Part shown: piece after piece, positions 1 to 12,217 of the stretch
How the letters are laid out: each line of letters starts with the position of its first letter
Position numbering within the stretch: position 1 is the first letter of the stretch
Source of the DNA: Magnetococcales bacterium
GTDB lineage: Bacteria; Pseudomonadota; Magnetococcia; Magnetococcales; UBA8363
Assembly (NCBI GenBank): GCA_015660855.1
Contig: JACSDG010000007.1
Span: forward strand, 1-64,000
Direction: 5' to 3'
Length of the DNA stretch: 64,000 nt
Made by a program: the position numbers and the translations under genes
Notes under the pieces: model-generated
Seen by the model: the letters and a program-made list of their open reading frames with translations, nothing else
The model's database searches: none
What the model was told of the DNA's origin: nothing

Positions 1-35
1 TGACACCTTTCAGTCAATTTGAATATTGGAACCTC

Positions 36-129
36 TCGGACACACCCCCCGGACCCCCGCAAAAATTTTTACCAATAACAATGTTAGCGCATATGGGGCG
101 AAGCCCCCAAGGTTTTTGCCCGAAGGGCA

Positions 130-132
<3 letters not shown>
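36..132. repeat. dispersed G-rich repeat, copy 1 (first module inverted, second module forward)
   Basis: ccccccggacccccgcaaaaattttt is the reverse complement of the aaaaatttttgcgggggtccgggggg module of the other copies; followed by ggggcgaagcccccaaggtttttgcccgaagggcatca; ligA stop lies at its edge. Confidence 0.75.
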
Positions 133-2372
<2,240 letters not shown>

Positions 2373-2424
2373 ATGTTCAAACTTTTATCAGCGAAAGAGT
2401 GGCGTTCACGGGCACAATCAGACA

Positions 2425-3207
2425 CTATTTAAACGATTGCACTAAGGACCCAACAACCAGTGTCCATCCATCGACAAGAACAAATAAAATAAGTTTTACT
2501 GGCATAGAGATAACCAGCGGCGGCAGCATCATCATACCCATGGACATGATGACGCTGGCCACGACCATGTCAACGATCAAAAAGGGCAGGTAAATCAAAA
2601 AGCCGATCTGGAAGGCGGTCGTCAATTCCGACAGCATGAAGGCGGGAACGATCAGTCGCAGGGGAATATCATTGGCGTTTTGTGGTTTTTTTTCACCGGA
2701 GAGGCGAATAAAAAGGGAGAGGTTTTTTTCTCTGGTTTGGCGCAACATGAAGGCACGCATGGGTTCCACCGCCCGCTTCCATGCCGTTTCCTCTTTGATC
2801 TGCTTGTCGAGATAGGGGCGAATGGCGTTGTCGTAAACCCGGTCGAACACGGGTCCCATCACAAACATGGTGACAAACAAGGCCAGGGCGATCAGCACCT
2901 GGTTGGGTGGTTGTCCCTGAAGCCCGAGGGCCTGGCGGGTAAAAGACATCACCACGATAACCCGGGTGAAGGAGGTCACCATCACCAACAGGCCGGGGGC
3001 CAATGAAAACAGAGTCATGAAGGCGAGAATTTGCAGTCCGATGCCGATTTGGTCGGGATCGGCTTCGCCTGTGGCTTCACCGGTGTGGAAGGTTACGCCA
3101 GGGAGTTTGATGTTGGCCGCCTCAACCGGATCCATGGTCAGGATCCACGCCGAAACTCCAAGCATCAGCGCAACCAGGAGGACGCCCCATCGGACCCATG
3201 GTTTCAT
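2425..3207 (-). CDS. fliP: Flagellar biosynthetic protein FliP
   Basis: FliP signature stretches (ILAFMTLFSLAPGLLVMVTSFTRVIVVMSFTRQALGLQGQPPNQVLIALALFVTMFVMGPVFD). Confidence 0.97.
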   Translation of the reverse strand: MKPWVRWGVLLVALMLGVSAWILTMDPVEAANIKLPGVTFHTGEATGEADPDQIGIGLQILAFMTLFSLAPGLLVMVTSFTRVIVVMSFTRQALGLQGQPPNQVLIALALFVTMFVMGPVFDRVYDNAIRPYLDKQIKEETAWKRAVEPMRAFMLRQTREKNLSLFIRLSGEKKPQNANDIPLRLIVPAFMLSELTTAFQIGFLIYLPFLIVDMVVASVIMSMGMMMLPPLVISMPVKLILFVLVDGWTLVVGSLVQSFK

Positions 3208-3623
3208 GGTTCAACTCCTGCCAGATTTTGCGGGGAGAGTGGCATGGGATGGGCCGACGCGGTGGCTGACAGTTCGGCGGCGTTTAATTCAGCAAGCAGG
3301 GAGATGCGTTCGCGGGTGATACCCAGTAGCCACGCCCGCGAGCCGATACGCACCAGCCGGATACCAACTCCCGGTCCCAGGGTGCGGCCATCGACGACAT
3401 GGATGGGTCCACTGGCAGCCCAATGGGGCCGGTAGCGTTTGGCTAGATGCACCGCCAATGCCGCCAGGACGATAAAAATGAGCAAATACCCCGAGACTTC
3501 AACCCCTTTGGCCCACAAATCCAACTCCGGATCGATTCCTTCGGTCCAGCCCGGAGTGACTGGGAACATGACCGCCAACGGCACGCCCCAGGTCCAAGTC
3601 GCAGAACAATCTTTTCGTTTCAT
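3204..3623 (-). CDS. fliO: Flagellar protein FliO
   Basis: Small protein with one TM segment; GPRVRLVRIGSRAWLLGIT-like region; 4-bp overlap with fliP, downstream of fliN. Confidence 0.8.
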   Translation of the reverse strand: MKRKDCSATWTWGVPLAVMFPVTPGWTEGIDPELDLWAKGVEVSGYLLIFIVLAALAVHLAKRYRPHWAASGPIHVVDGRTLGPGVGIRLVRIGSRAWLLGITRERISLLAELNAAELSATASAHPMPLSPQNLAGVEP

Positions 3624-3967
3624 CCCCGCAAATTCTCCAACCTTTCGTTCAGGGAAACAATGTCGGTGATGCGGATACCCAATTTGTCCTTGATCATTAC
3701 CACCTCGCCATAGGCCAGGAGGCGGTCGTTGACGTGGATTTCCAGGGGATCGTCCGCTTCCTTTTCCAACTCGATCAATGCCCCCTTGTTGAGTTTCAAC
3801 AGGTCACGAATTTGCATTCGCACGCCGCCTAGACGCACCGAGACGTTCAACGGCACGTCCATGAGGAGTTCCAGGTTTTTTGGTACTCCATGACTGACGG
3901 ACATGGTATCCATCCCCTCGAGGGGGGTCATGTCAAAATCAAGGTTGCCGGCCTCGTTGTCGTCCAT
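3620..3967 (-). CDS. fliN: Flagellar motor switch protein FliN
   Basis: LLMDVPLNVSVRLGGVRMQIRDLLKLNKGALIELEKEADDPLEIHVNDRLLAYGEVVMIKDKLGIRITDIV. Confidence 0.97.
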   Translation of the reverse strand: MDDNEAGNLDFDMTPLEGMDTMSVSHGVPKNLELLMDVPLNVSVRLGGVRMQIRDLLKLNKGALIELEKEADDPLEIHVNDRLLAYGEVVMIKDKLGIRITDIVSLNERLENLRG

Positions 3968-4097
3968 TCCGGAATTCTCCTGATCTGATCCATTAAGGGG
4001 TTATGCGGGTCATGGTCGGTATTTACAGCACCGCCATGCACTTATAGGGGATTTTAAAAAATGGCCGCCCGAGCTTGGTGAACGCATACGCGTGTAA

Positions 4098-5117
4098 TTA
4101 TTTATCTTCCGGGACAATCTGAGTTATCCTGACCGCTTTTTTGCCGTGGACGATACCCGCCTTGGCAAGAAATTTCACTCTTCCCTCGACTTCGACCGTA
4201 ATATCTTTGGACAGGTCATTACTGAGGGTAATAACATCCCCCCTTTTCAGATTCAACATATCCTGAACCGACATGGCCTCGTTGGAAATGACCGGAGAGA
4301 CCCGCAGGGGCACCATTCCCAGTTGATGCACCAGGGAATCGATCCAGGCGGAAGACCCTTCCACCTGATCCTTCTGTTGAAAGCCGACCTTGAGTTGTTG
4401 TTTAAAGAGTTCAAGGATGACAGAGGGATAGCATACGGTCAGGCTGCCTTCGGCATCGCCGACTTCCACGGCGAAGGAGATGAGAAAAACGGTTTCATCC
4501 AACGGCATGACCGCAGCAAACTGGGGTTGGTTTTCCCAACGGGTTAGGATCAGCTTGAAGGAACTGTCCAATTTTTTCCAGGAAAGTTCAATCTGTTCCC
4601 GGGTGACATCCATGATGCGATCAATGACCTTCATCTCGAAAGTGGAAAAATTGCGGTAGGGCCGCTCGGAGTCGCCACTGCCGCCAAAAAAACCTTCGAG
4701 GATATGGTACATCACATCGCCGTCGATGGAGATCAGGCTCATGGCCTGAGTCGGCTCCACCCGCAGGATGCTGATGAAAATGGGAGGATCTAGCCCGTGA
4801 AGAAAGCGACCAAAAATTTGATTGGTGGTGGTTTTAGGCTGAACATGGACCTCGCGACCCACTTTTTGGCTCAACTTGAAGGAAAGCTGCGACGCCAAGT
4901 GCTCATTGATCAGGTCCAGCCCCGGCATGGCCCCGACGCGGATGGAGGTTTTTTGACCGAAAAAGAAGGGGGTGGCCTTTTTTTCGTCAGCCGCCTCCGG
5001 CAGGTCACCATCGGCGGCTTCCAGATCGATGGAACCTTCCTCCAATCCCTGCATCAGGGCATCGATTTCTTCAGAGGATAGAACTTGAGTCATGTCGGCT
5101 CTGTTATTGGATGACAA
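4098..5117 (-). CDS. fliM: Flagellar motor switch protein FliM
   Basis: LSSEEIDALMQG N-terminal motif and FliM/SpoA domain. Confidence 0.97.
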   Translation of the reverse strand: MSSNNRADMTQVLSSEEIDALMQGLEEGSIDLEAADGDLPEAADEKKATPFFFGQKTSIRVGAMPGLDLINEHLASQLSFKLSQKVGREVHVQPKTTTNQIFGRFLHGLDPPIFISILRVEPTQAMSLISIDGDVMYHILEGFFGGSGDSERPYRNFSTFEMKVIDRIMDVTREQIELSWKKLDSSFKLILTRWENQPQFAAVMPLDETVFLISFAVEVGDAEGSLTVCYPSVILELFKQQLKVGFQQKDQVEGSSAWIDSLVHQLGMVPLRVSPVISNEAMSVQDMLNLKRGDVITLSNDLSKDITVEVEGRVKFLAKAGIVHGKKAVRITQIVPEDK

Positions 5118-5613
5118 ATTCGGTAAAATACACCCGTGTAACCGTGCCGTTGACCAGCATGGCGTTGATGCGACTGAGCAACTCGTCGCGTAACCGGAAT
5201 TTTCCTTCCAATGCCTGCAACTCTTGCGACGATTTGGATGTCAGGAGCTGCAGAATGGTGTCTCTGAGCTGCGCTTTGCGCCGTTCCAGTTCCGCCCCGA
5301 GGGCTTCCCCGTCCATTTCCAGTTCGATGGTGGATTTCAGATAGCGGTTGCCCCGTGGTTCGCTTAAGTTGACCACGAAGGGCTCCAGCTTGAACATTTC
5401 CCCCACCATGCTGTTGGGATCCTTGTTGACGGTTTCGGCGGCCGGTTCCAGCTTTTGGGCCTCCACAGCCTTTTGTTCTCCCATCGATTTGCCGAGGTAG
5501 AAGCCGCCACCCGCACCAACCAGAAGACCGACAACCAGCAGGATGATCTTGATCATCCCACCGCCACCACCGCCGCCGCCTCCAGACTCTTCTTTTTCCG
5601 AATCTTCCGCCAT
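5104..5613 (-). CDS. fliL: Flagellar basal body-associated protein FliL
   Basis: TM segment after a poly-Gly stretch, FVVNLSEPRGNRYLKSTIELEM, YFTEFVIQ C-terminus. Confidence 0.93.
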   Translation of the reverse strand: MAEDSEKEESGGGGGGGGGMIKIILLVVGLLVGAGGGFYLGKSMGEQKAVEAQKLEPAAETVNKDPNSMVGEMFKLEPFVVNLSEPRGNRYLKSTIELEMDGEALGAELERRKAQLRDTILQLLTSKSSQELQALEGKFRLRDELLSRINAMLVNGTVTRVYFTEFVIQ

Positions 5614-5700
5614 GTTTCACCTTTAAAGAGATGACAGCCCCGACCGCTACTTTACATTAACAGCATATCACTGTTCCCACAACGTCTTCCATGATTTTCG

Positions 5701-5715
5701 GCAACCAAATTTCCA
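5701..5715 (-). promoter_or_regulatory. candidate sigma54 (-24/-12) promoter upstream of fliL
   Basis: Minus strand TGGAaatttggTTGCC; one mismatch to TGGC-N7-TTGC. Confidence 0.4.
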
Positions 5716-5815
5716 AGACAGGAGGCCCCGCGAAAAGGCGGGTCTGACAGGCGATCCTCCAGGAGGAAAATCCTCTTCTAAGATGATTTTTCCGTCTGGG
5801 TGTGTTGCCTGCCGA

Positions 5816-7663
5816 TTACCGTTTGAGGGCCAGGAGTTCCTCCAGCATGCCGTCGGTGACGGTGACGATGCGTGAGTTGGCCTGGAACCCGCGCTGAGTG
5901 GTGATCATGCGGACAAACTCGGCCGACATGTCTACGTTGGACTGTTCCAGGGAGTAGGAGAGAATTTCACCCAGACGACCACTGGTTGGTTCTCCGACCC
6001 TGGGAAGTCCCGAGGCGACGGTTTCGGCGAACAGGTTGGATCCCACCTGTTCCAGAGAGGTTTCGTCGTCAAAATCCACCAAAGCCACTTGATAGAGTTT
6101 TTTGCTCTGGCCGTTGGTGAAATTGCCGATCACCTCGCCTTTTTGGTTGACTGCCAGTTTGTCCAGGTAGCCGGAGGGGAAACCGTCCTGTTCCAGACGC
6201 AGGGTGGCAAAACCGCTGGTGACCTGGAGGCAGCCGTCAGCACCGGTATTGTCGATATCGGAGGCCAGGGTGGTATCGGAATAGGTCAATTCCAGCGTTT
6301 TTTTGGAAAAATCGTTGGTGGCATCCCCCTGTTTGCCTATGGCGTCACCGAAGTCAAACAGAATCTCTTGGGTTTCGGCACCCAAAAACTGGAACTTGAT
6401 CGGGGGCGATCCCTCCTGGACCAGTTTTCCCTGATTGTCGAACACCAAGCGTCCCGAAGAATAACTGGCACCATCCGGGGCCGCCTTGACGTTGGTCTTG
6501 TCCAAATCCAGGGCGGTCAGCGTTGTGGAATTGGCCCCCCGCTGCTTCAGATCCAACTCGCTGCTTTGTACCACCGTATGCCATTCCCAGGTGTTGTCAT
6601 TGTCTACGCCCTTGATCTCAGAGACACCATCATCACCGGTCACGTTGGAGACTGTCATCGTGCCTCCCGTTGGGGCCTCGGCTTTCAATTTGTAACGCAC
6701 CCCGTCAAGGAGGGCGGGTGCTTTGCCGTCTGCTTTGGCCTTTATGTCAGAAACCTTGAGTTCAGTGCTGATGGTTTTTTTGCCAACGTCAGCCTTGGTC
6801 ACCTTGTAAGCATATTCACCGAGGATTTCGGTATTGTCCTTGAGCGATGTGAACGAGACGGGAACTTTGACTTCCTGGCCTTCCACAAACGCTTTTCCTG
6901 TAGGATCCCCTATGTCAAAGCGAATTTTTTTCGTGGCGTCGCCGCCGGTGGTTGTGGAGGGAATGGCCATGGGGAGCTTGCGGAAATGAATTTCCACATT
7001 GTGCCCGGTTCCCTTGGTATCGAATACGCGTACCGATGTGGAAAAATCGTAGGTTGAGGGATCTTCGGGATTGTATTTGGTCGATATATCCTTGGCTTGA
7101 GTGCTGGCATCCAGGTTGGCACCCACCTTGACATGGCTGGTGGCGGTGGGATCAACGTTGACGAACTTGGCCAGGTTGAGATTGGTCAAACCACCGGCAC
7201 TTTGATTGCCGTCCTCATCCAATTCCCATCCTTGCAGCACCATCCCTCCCGATGTGACCAAATCCCCCTTTTTGTCCTTGGTAAAACCACCGGCGCGGGT
7301 GAAAAAAGTGTCCATGGGGCGACCACTCTCATCCACTGCACTTTTGGAATCGAGGGTGACATCCTTCACCATGAAGAAACCTTTGCCATCAATGGAAAGA
7401 TCGGTGACATTGGCAGAGGCGGAAAAGGAACCCTGAGACATGTCTTGACGCACATCCGCAAGACCGACGCCGGTCCCAACCTGGGTCGAGGCCCCGTTGC
7501 CCTGGCTGCCCACCGTCTGGATCAGTACGTCCTCGAAGGAGGAACTGCTGGCTTTGAATGCAGTGGTGTTGGCGTTAGCCAAGTTGTTGCCGATTACCGT
7601 CATGGCCTCACCAAAATTGGTCAAGGCACTGGAACCTGCGAACATGGCTTGAATGATGGACAT
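5816..7663 (-). CDS. flgE: Flagellar hook protein FlgE
   Basis: N-term SALTNFGEAMTVIGNNLANANTTAFKAS and C-term LEQSNVDMSAEFVRMITTQRGFQANSRIVTVTDGMLEELLALKR. Confidence 0.96.
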   Translation of the reverse strand: MSIIQAMFAGSSALTNFGEAMTVIGNNLANANTTAFKASSSSFEDVLIQTVGSQGNGASTQVGTGVGLADVRQDMSQGSFSASANVTDLSIDGKGFFMVKDVTLDSKSAVDESGRPMDTFFTRAGGFTKDKKGDLVTSGGMVLQGWELDEDGNQSAGGLTNLNLAKFVNVDPTATSHVKVGANLDASTQAKDISTKYNPEDPSTYDFSTSVRVFDTKGTGHNVEIHFRKLPMAIPSTTTGGDATKKIRFDIGDPTGKAFVEGQEVKVPVSFTSLKDNTEILGEYAYKVTKADVGKKTISTELKVSDIKAKADGKAPALLDGVRYKLKAEAPTGGTMTVSNVTGDDGVSEIKGVDNDNTWEWHTVVQSSELDLKQRGANSTTLTALDLDKTNVKAAPDGASYSSGRLVFDNQGKLVQEGSPPIKFQFLGAETQEILFDFGDAIGKQGDATNDFSKKTLELTYSDTTLASDIDNTGADGCLQVTSGFATLRLEQDGFPSGYLDKLAVNQKGEVIGNFTNGQSKKLYQVALVDFDDETSLEQVGSNLFAETVASGLPRVGEPTSGRLGEILSYSLEQSNVDMSAEFVRMITTQRGFQANSRIVTVTDGMLEELLALKR

Positions 7664-7729
7664 GAATGCTCTCCTGAAACAATGCGCTGGTCAGACTGTG
7701 TTTGTTATTTTTCGAACGCCCGACTTGGC

Positions 7730-8416
7730 TCAACTTTCCGGCGCGGATGGCACTTTGCGCGGCAGTTGTTCCACACGCCGGACATCGGCCAAGTTGACGG
7801 AGTGGCCGTTGACCTCCAGAGTGACTCCGGACTCTGGATTATTGACGACTCCAGTGACCTCCCCTGTTTCGTAGGTGGTGACTGCCGTGTTGCTTTCGGC
7901 CCCCTGTATGGCCACTGAAAAAGTCAATAATCCTTTGGGCAGTTTTTCATCGCTGATGGTGAAGCTTTGCTCTCCCGCACTGAAGAGACGCGGATCCAAG
8001 GATTTTACCAACCGACCGCTTTCGTCGAAAAGACTGATGGTGGCGGCACCGCTTTCGGGCATCTGGAAATGCACCGTTGCCTGACCATTCTCCGACAAGG
8101 TTCGATTGCCGACGGTGGCCACCTGCTTGCCCATATATCCGACCGCCGCGTTGACCTGATCCACCGACTGCATGGAAATAAGCTGCTGCAACAGATCGTT
8201 GCTTTTCTGCTGTTCACCCAGAGACGAAAACTGGGCCATTTGACCGGTCATCTCGGTGTTGTCCATAGGCTCCAGCGGATCCTGGTGTTCCAGTTGCGCG
8301 GTCAGCATTTTCAGGAAATCGGCTTGCAGTTTTCCCGCATCCTGTTTGGAGGAAGTAAATTTTCCGGCATCCGTCGGGGTTGTGGGTACGGAACCAAAAG
8401 TGCCATTGACGATCAT
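7730..8416 (-). CDS. flgD: Flagellar hook assembly protein FlgD
   Basis: DFLKMLTAQLEHQDPLEPMDNTEMTGQMAQFSSLGEQQ. Confidence 0.96.
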   Translation of the reverse strand: MIVNGTFGSVPTTPTDAGKFTSSKQDAGKLQADFLKMLTAQLEHQDPLEPMDNTEMTGQMAQFSSLGEQQKSNDLLQQLISMQSVDQVNAAVGYMGKQVATVGNRTLSENGQATVHFQMPESGAATISLFDESGRLVKSLDPRLFSAGEQSFTISDEKLPKGLLTFSVAIQGAESNTAVTTYETGEVTGVVNNPESGVTLEVNGHSVNLADVRRVEQLPRKVPSAPES

Positions 8417-8509
8417 ATCTCTATCTCCTGACGCTTGACCTTTGACCGGATCGACTTGGGAAGTTTTTGCAGCCAGATGGCTTGGAAAGTCGGTGTTACG
8501 ATCCGTTAT

Positions 8510-8524
8510 TCAAATTCTATGCCT
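8510..8524 (-). promoter_or_regulatory. weak candidate sigma54 promoter upstream of flgD
   Basis: Minus strand AGGCatagaatTTGAA, similar to the TTGAA variants near fliK and the FliX-like gene. Confidence 0.25.
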
Positions 8525-8671
8525 AACCCGCTTTTTAATGTAAAATATTGATATTCAATGTTTTTCATCATAACAATCCGACAGAGTGCCATTTTTCCTT
8601 CGCCTTGGAGTCGGGATTTCCATTCCTCTGGGGCAAATTTTTCCCCCAGGTTGCGGGTGATTCTCCCGCCT

Positions 8672-9913
8672 TCAGGCGAAAACCGACAGCCCTTGACCCG
8701 GTGTCCACGGGCGGTTGATCCTGGGTAGCGATGGGCCGGTGCTGGTGATCGGTTCCGCTTCGTTCTGCGATGAATTCCTGCGGTTTTCACGCCATTCAAA
8801 ACCTTGTCCGGTCTGATCGCCTTTCTGGCGTTGATCGACCTGCACCGAAATCTCACCCAGGCCGAACTCCTGGCGTGCGAGAGCTTCACGCAACTGTGGC
8901 ATTTGTTTGTTGAGAATGTCGCGTGCCGCTTCGGTTTCGGCGGTGATCAGCAGATGGACGCGATTTTCATCGTCTACTTGCAGACGTACATCCAGAGATC
9001 CAAGGTCACGGGGAACCAGATTGATGCGAACCTGCTCGGTCATTCCCGGTCTTGATATCAGTCGTATCCTCCCGATCTGTTCCGCCAGATCATCGCCAAA
9101 GGTGGGCGAACTGGCCGACATCGGGGCTTTGGCGGTATGTTGGATGACTTGGCTGGTTGCGCCGCTACGTTGATTGCTCAGGCCAAGTCCGGCCATCTGC
9201 GGGGATGTACCCTCCTGACCACCACGTTTTCCCGTCGCCTGGGACGACTTGATACCTGCTATGGCCAATTCCACAGGGTTGCTCATCCATCCCCCTTTGG
9301 CCGGTCCTCCCAGCCCAGGGGGTTCCCCTATACCACCTTCCATGGTGTTCTGTCCGGGAATCATCTGGCCGTGTATCGGCGTCAGTTGGGGATTGATCGT
9401 TGTGACAATTGGGAGGTTGTTGACGACCATGGACCACGGGGGGGTACCGACAGCTACCGCATCCTCTGCATCTTGTGCAGCGGTCCCTTTGCGGCGTCGG
9501 GCGGTTTTTTCTCCCTTTTCGGTTTTTTCTCCCTTTTCGGTTTTTTCTCCCTTTTCGGTTTTCTCTCCCTTTTCGGTTTTCTCTCCCTTTTCGGCCCCCT
9601 CGGTTTTCCTGTTGACCTCTTTCCCAAGCGCGTCTTTTTGACTTTGACTCGCATTGGTTTTTTGGTCCACGTCGTCTTTCGCGGCGTCTTGCTTTTCGGC
9701 AATCTTTTCCTGCTGTGATTTGACGGTTTCAGGATCTTTGGCGGTTTTCTGGGTTTCCGGCTGTTTGCCGGTTGCGGCCCGGTCAAGCTCCTTCGCAAAA
9801 TTTTCTTCCGTTTGTGTCGAATTGACCGAAGAATTGGCAGCGGTACCCGTTTGTTTGGGCATCTGTACTTCCGGAAGGGGCATGTTCAATGGAATCATGG
9901 CAGTTTTTATCAT
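8672..9913 (-). CDS. fliK: Flagellar hook-length control protein FliK
   Basis: C-terminal FliK domain (VRINLVPRDLGSLDVRLQVDDENRVHLLITAETEAARDILNKQMPQLREALARQ); start chosen at MIKTAMIPL; the ORF extends to 9961. Confidence 0.9.
   Translation of the reverse strand: MIKTAMIPLNMPLPEVQMPKQTGTAANSSVNSTQTEENFAKELDRAATGKQPETQKTAKDPETVKSQQEKIAEKQDAAKDDVDQKTNASQSQKDALGKEVNRKTEGAEKGEKTEKGEKTEKGEKTEKGEKTEKGEKTARRRKGTAAQDAEDAVAVGTPPWSMVVNNLPIVTTINPQLTPIHGQMIPGQNTMEGGIGEPPGLGGPAKGGWMSNPVELAIAGIKSSQATGKRGGQEGTSPQMAGLGLSNQRSGATSQVIQHTAKAPMSASSPTFGDDLAEQIGRIRLISRPGMTEQVRINLVPRDLGSLDVRLQVDDENRVHLLITAETEAARDILNKQMPQLREALARQEFGLGEISVQVDQRQKGDQTGQGFEWRENRRNSSQNEAEPITSTGPSLPRINRPWTPGQGLSVFA
9502..9591 (-). repeat. 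18-bp in-frame tandem repeat, 5 units, inside fliK
   Basis: ggttttttctcccttttc x3 followed by ggttttctctcccttttc x2; encodes repeated EKGEKT. Confidence 0.95.
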
Positions 9914-9956
9914 TTGGCTTGAAGAGAGGAACACCGGAAACTTCCAAGGAAAGCTA

Positions 9957-9972
9957 TTCAACTGTCATGCCA
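9957..9972 (-). promoter_or_regulatory. candidate sigma54 promoter upstream of fliK
   Basis: Minus strand TGGCatgacagTTGAA; one mismatch to TGGC-N7-TTGC. Confidence 0.4.
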
Positions 9973-10133
9973 AAAGTAAAAGTGTATATTTTTCAATTGA
10001 GTAGATTGATGGTAGGTAAAAATGGGTCATCTTGAATTGCCGCAAAGGGCAGTTTCTGCCTCTTTGAGGGAGGAGAACGGGGGCAAAGGTGATCAGGTCT
10101 TGTGGGTTTTTCTGGGGGGAACGAATGGTTACG

Positions 10134-11183
10134 TCAGCGCAGCAGGGAGGTCAATTCTTCCATGATCGCACCAACGCTTTGGGCACTGTTGACCAGGCCA
10201 ACACTTTGACCAGCCATGACGGAACCGTTCTCTACATCTCCATCGATGGCGGCCCGCTTGAGGGCACCAACCCAAAAGTGTTCCAGTTCCAATTGCGCCG
10301 CTTTTTTCTCTTTGGTACCCGCTTTGACTTCCTGGATCAGACGCAATTGCAAAGAGTTGAAATTTTGTGTCCCCTTGTTGACCAGCGCACGTACCGGAAT
10401 GACTGGCAGCACCGAATCAAATTGCGCCGTTACCTGGGCATCGCGGGACTGGGCACGCAAAAAGGCATTTTTAAAGTTGGCGTGGGCAATACACTCATGG
10501 GCTACAACGAAACGTGTCCCCAATTGACAACCAGCCGCCCCCATGGCAACCAATGCCGCAACCATCTTGCCGTTGGCAATGCCTCCGGCGGCAAAAACAG
10601 GAACTTCCTCAAGATGGGGAAGAATTTCCTGGACCAGAACAGAGGTCGATACCGGCCCGACATGACCACCCGCTTCGTGTCCCTCGATGATCAAGGCGTC
10701 GGCACCGCGTTTGAGCAATCTTTTGGCTAGGGCCAGGGAAGGGGCGAATAAAATAACCTTGATGTTTGCTTGTTTCAGGGCATCAATCGTGGGTTGGTCG
10801 GGAAGACCCCCGGCAAGAACACAATGACTGACCCGTTCCTCAATGGCGACACGCAACAATTCCGGCAACTCCGGGTTTAGCGTGATCAGGTTGACACCAA
10901 AAGGATTGGCAGTGCGGGCACGGGTCGCCTGGATTTCCTGGCGCAACTTTGCCGGGGGCATGTTTCCAGAGGCCAACACACCGAAACCACCGGCTTCGGA
11001 AATGGCAGAGACAAGATTGTGCTCCGAAAGCCATGCCATGGCACCGCCGAGAATGGCATGACGGGAACCCAGAAACCGGGTTCCACGCTTCCAGGATTCC
11101 GGTATCGGACTCTTGGGTGGGGGAGAAGGGTCGGGAGGAGACATGGTTCCAGAGAGTTTCCAGGTTAAAGGGAGACCGACCAA
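10134..11183 (-). CDS. Nitronate monooxygenase / enoyl-ACP reductase FabK-like flavoprotein
   Basis: ADALIIEGHEAGGHVG, VPVFAAGGIANGKMVAALVAMGAAGCQLGTRFVVAHEC. Confidence 0.88.
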   Translation of the reverse strand: MVGLPLTWKLSGTMSPPDPSPPPKSPIPESWKRGTRFLGSRHAILGGAMAWLSEHNLVSAISEAGGFGVLASGNMPPAKLRQEIQATRARTANPFGVNLITLNPELPELLRVAIEERVSHCVLAGGLPDQPTIDALKQANIKVILFAPSLALAKRLLKRGADALIIEGHEAGGHVGPVSTSVLVQEILPHLEEVPVFAAGGIANGKMVAALVAMGAAGCQLGTRFVVAHECIAHANFKNAFLRAQSRDAQVTAQFDSVLPVIPVRALVNKGTQNFNSLQLRLIQEVKAGTKEKKAAQLELEHFWVGALKRAAIDGDVENGSVMAGQSVGLVNSAQSVGAIMEELTSLLR

Positions 11184-11376
11184 CCAGCCAAGGCAAGCGG
11201 CAGCTCCCTTCCTCCCCCCTCAACCCCAGGACACCCAGGCATAGCCTCAGGCTTGGCATCCCGACGGGCGCAACGTCCACCTGTCAAGGGGAGAGGAAGG
11301 GGGCGAGGGGAGACATCATTCCGCCAGACGGTCAATCGCGCAGATGGTACGCTTCATGGAGATCGACCGCAAAACC

Positions 11377-11760
11377 TTAAGCGGCAAAGGCTGCAGACAC
11401 GTCGGTTTTTGTGTCACCCAGTTCCACACGCTCCACGCGAGCCTTCCTGCCGGAGTCAGGGATGAGACAAACCTTCAGGCGTTCTTCCAGTCGATTCAGT
11501 GCCCACTTGGGATCGATATTGACCAGGGAGCAGATCCAGTTAAAGGAACCGGGCTCCATGGAAGAGGAATGGAACCATTTTTTCAAGGTGCGGTAATCGT
11601 AGCGAAAGACCGGATCCTCCATGACAGCAGGATCCTGGCGGTATTTTTCCAACGCGATCAGGTCTCGTACAGCCCGGTCCATGACAGCCATCCACAGATG
11701 GGTATCGTTGTTGTCAGCGACGGGCTCGCTCATGATCTCCGAAACCACCGATTTTTTCAT
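11377..11760 (-). CDS. Hypothetical protein
   Basis: 127 aa ORF without a long competing ORF; no family recognised. Confidence 0.55.
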   Translation of the reverse strand: MKKSVVSEIMSEPVADNNDTHLWMAVMDRAVRDLIALEKYRQDPAVMEDPVFRYDYRTLKKWFHSSSMEPGSFNWICSLVNIDPKWALNRLEERLKVCLIPDSGRKARVERVELGDTKTDVSAAFAA

Positions 11761-12217
11761 GATCCTCCTCCCGTAATGGTTTTTATTAGTTCGTCGGCCT
11801 TCTTACCAGCGACGGAAAACTTCCGTGACCCTAACAAACGATGGATGGCTCGCCATCGTTACATTGCCAATGAGGAAGGCGGGTTCGGCTGATGGCGGCT
11901 GGTAATGCGCTGCAGGCACATGTCGCCCCTCTAAAAAGATTAGGAGAACAGTTGGGCCAAACGGCCCTTCTTTCTCCAAGAGCACGATGAAGCGAGATCC
12001 CATTGTATAATCGATTCCCGCACCAATTGCAAACGGCAAATCTTTCCGCCGAGGTATCTTTTTTGCGGGCCAATGGTGGCATGATTGCGAGCGGAACAAG
12101 AAAATATGGGGATTCGGACATGTTTTTCAATGAGTAAGCTTGATTTAAAGGCTGCGATGGTCAAAAATGCACGGTGTGGCAATTCGCTTCTACCCCAGCA
12201 ATGAGTGAAGGTTCGTT

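Noticed and set aside
6089-7057. 322-aa plus-strand ORF opposite flgE
   Set aside because: Shadow ORF; no RBS or domain evidence.
9502-9591. Possible CRISPR-like array
   Set aside because: Direct tandem 18-bp units without spacers, in frame inside fliK; not CRISPR.
11803-12182. Minus-strand short ORFs upstream of cheA
   Set aside because: Several overlapping frames, none with clear RBS or family; treated as intergenic.
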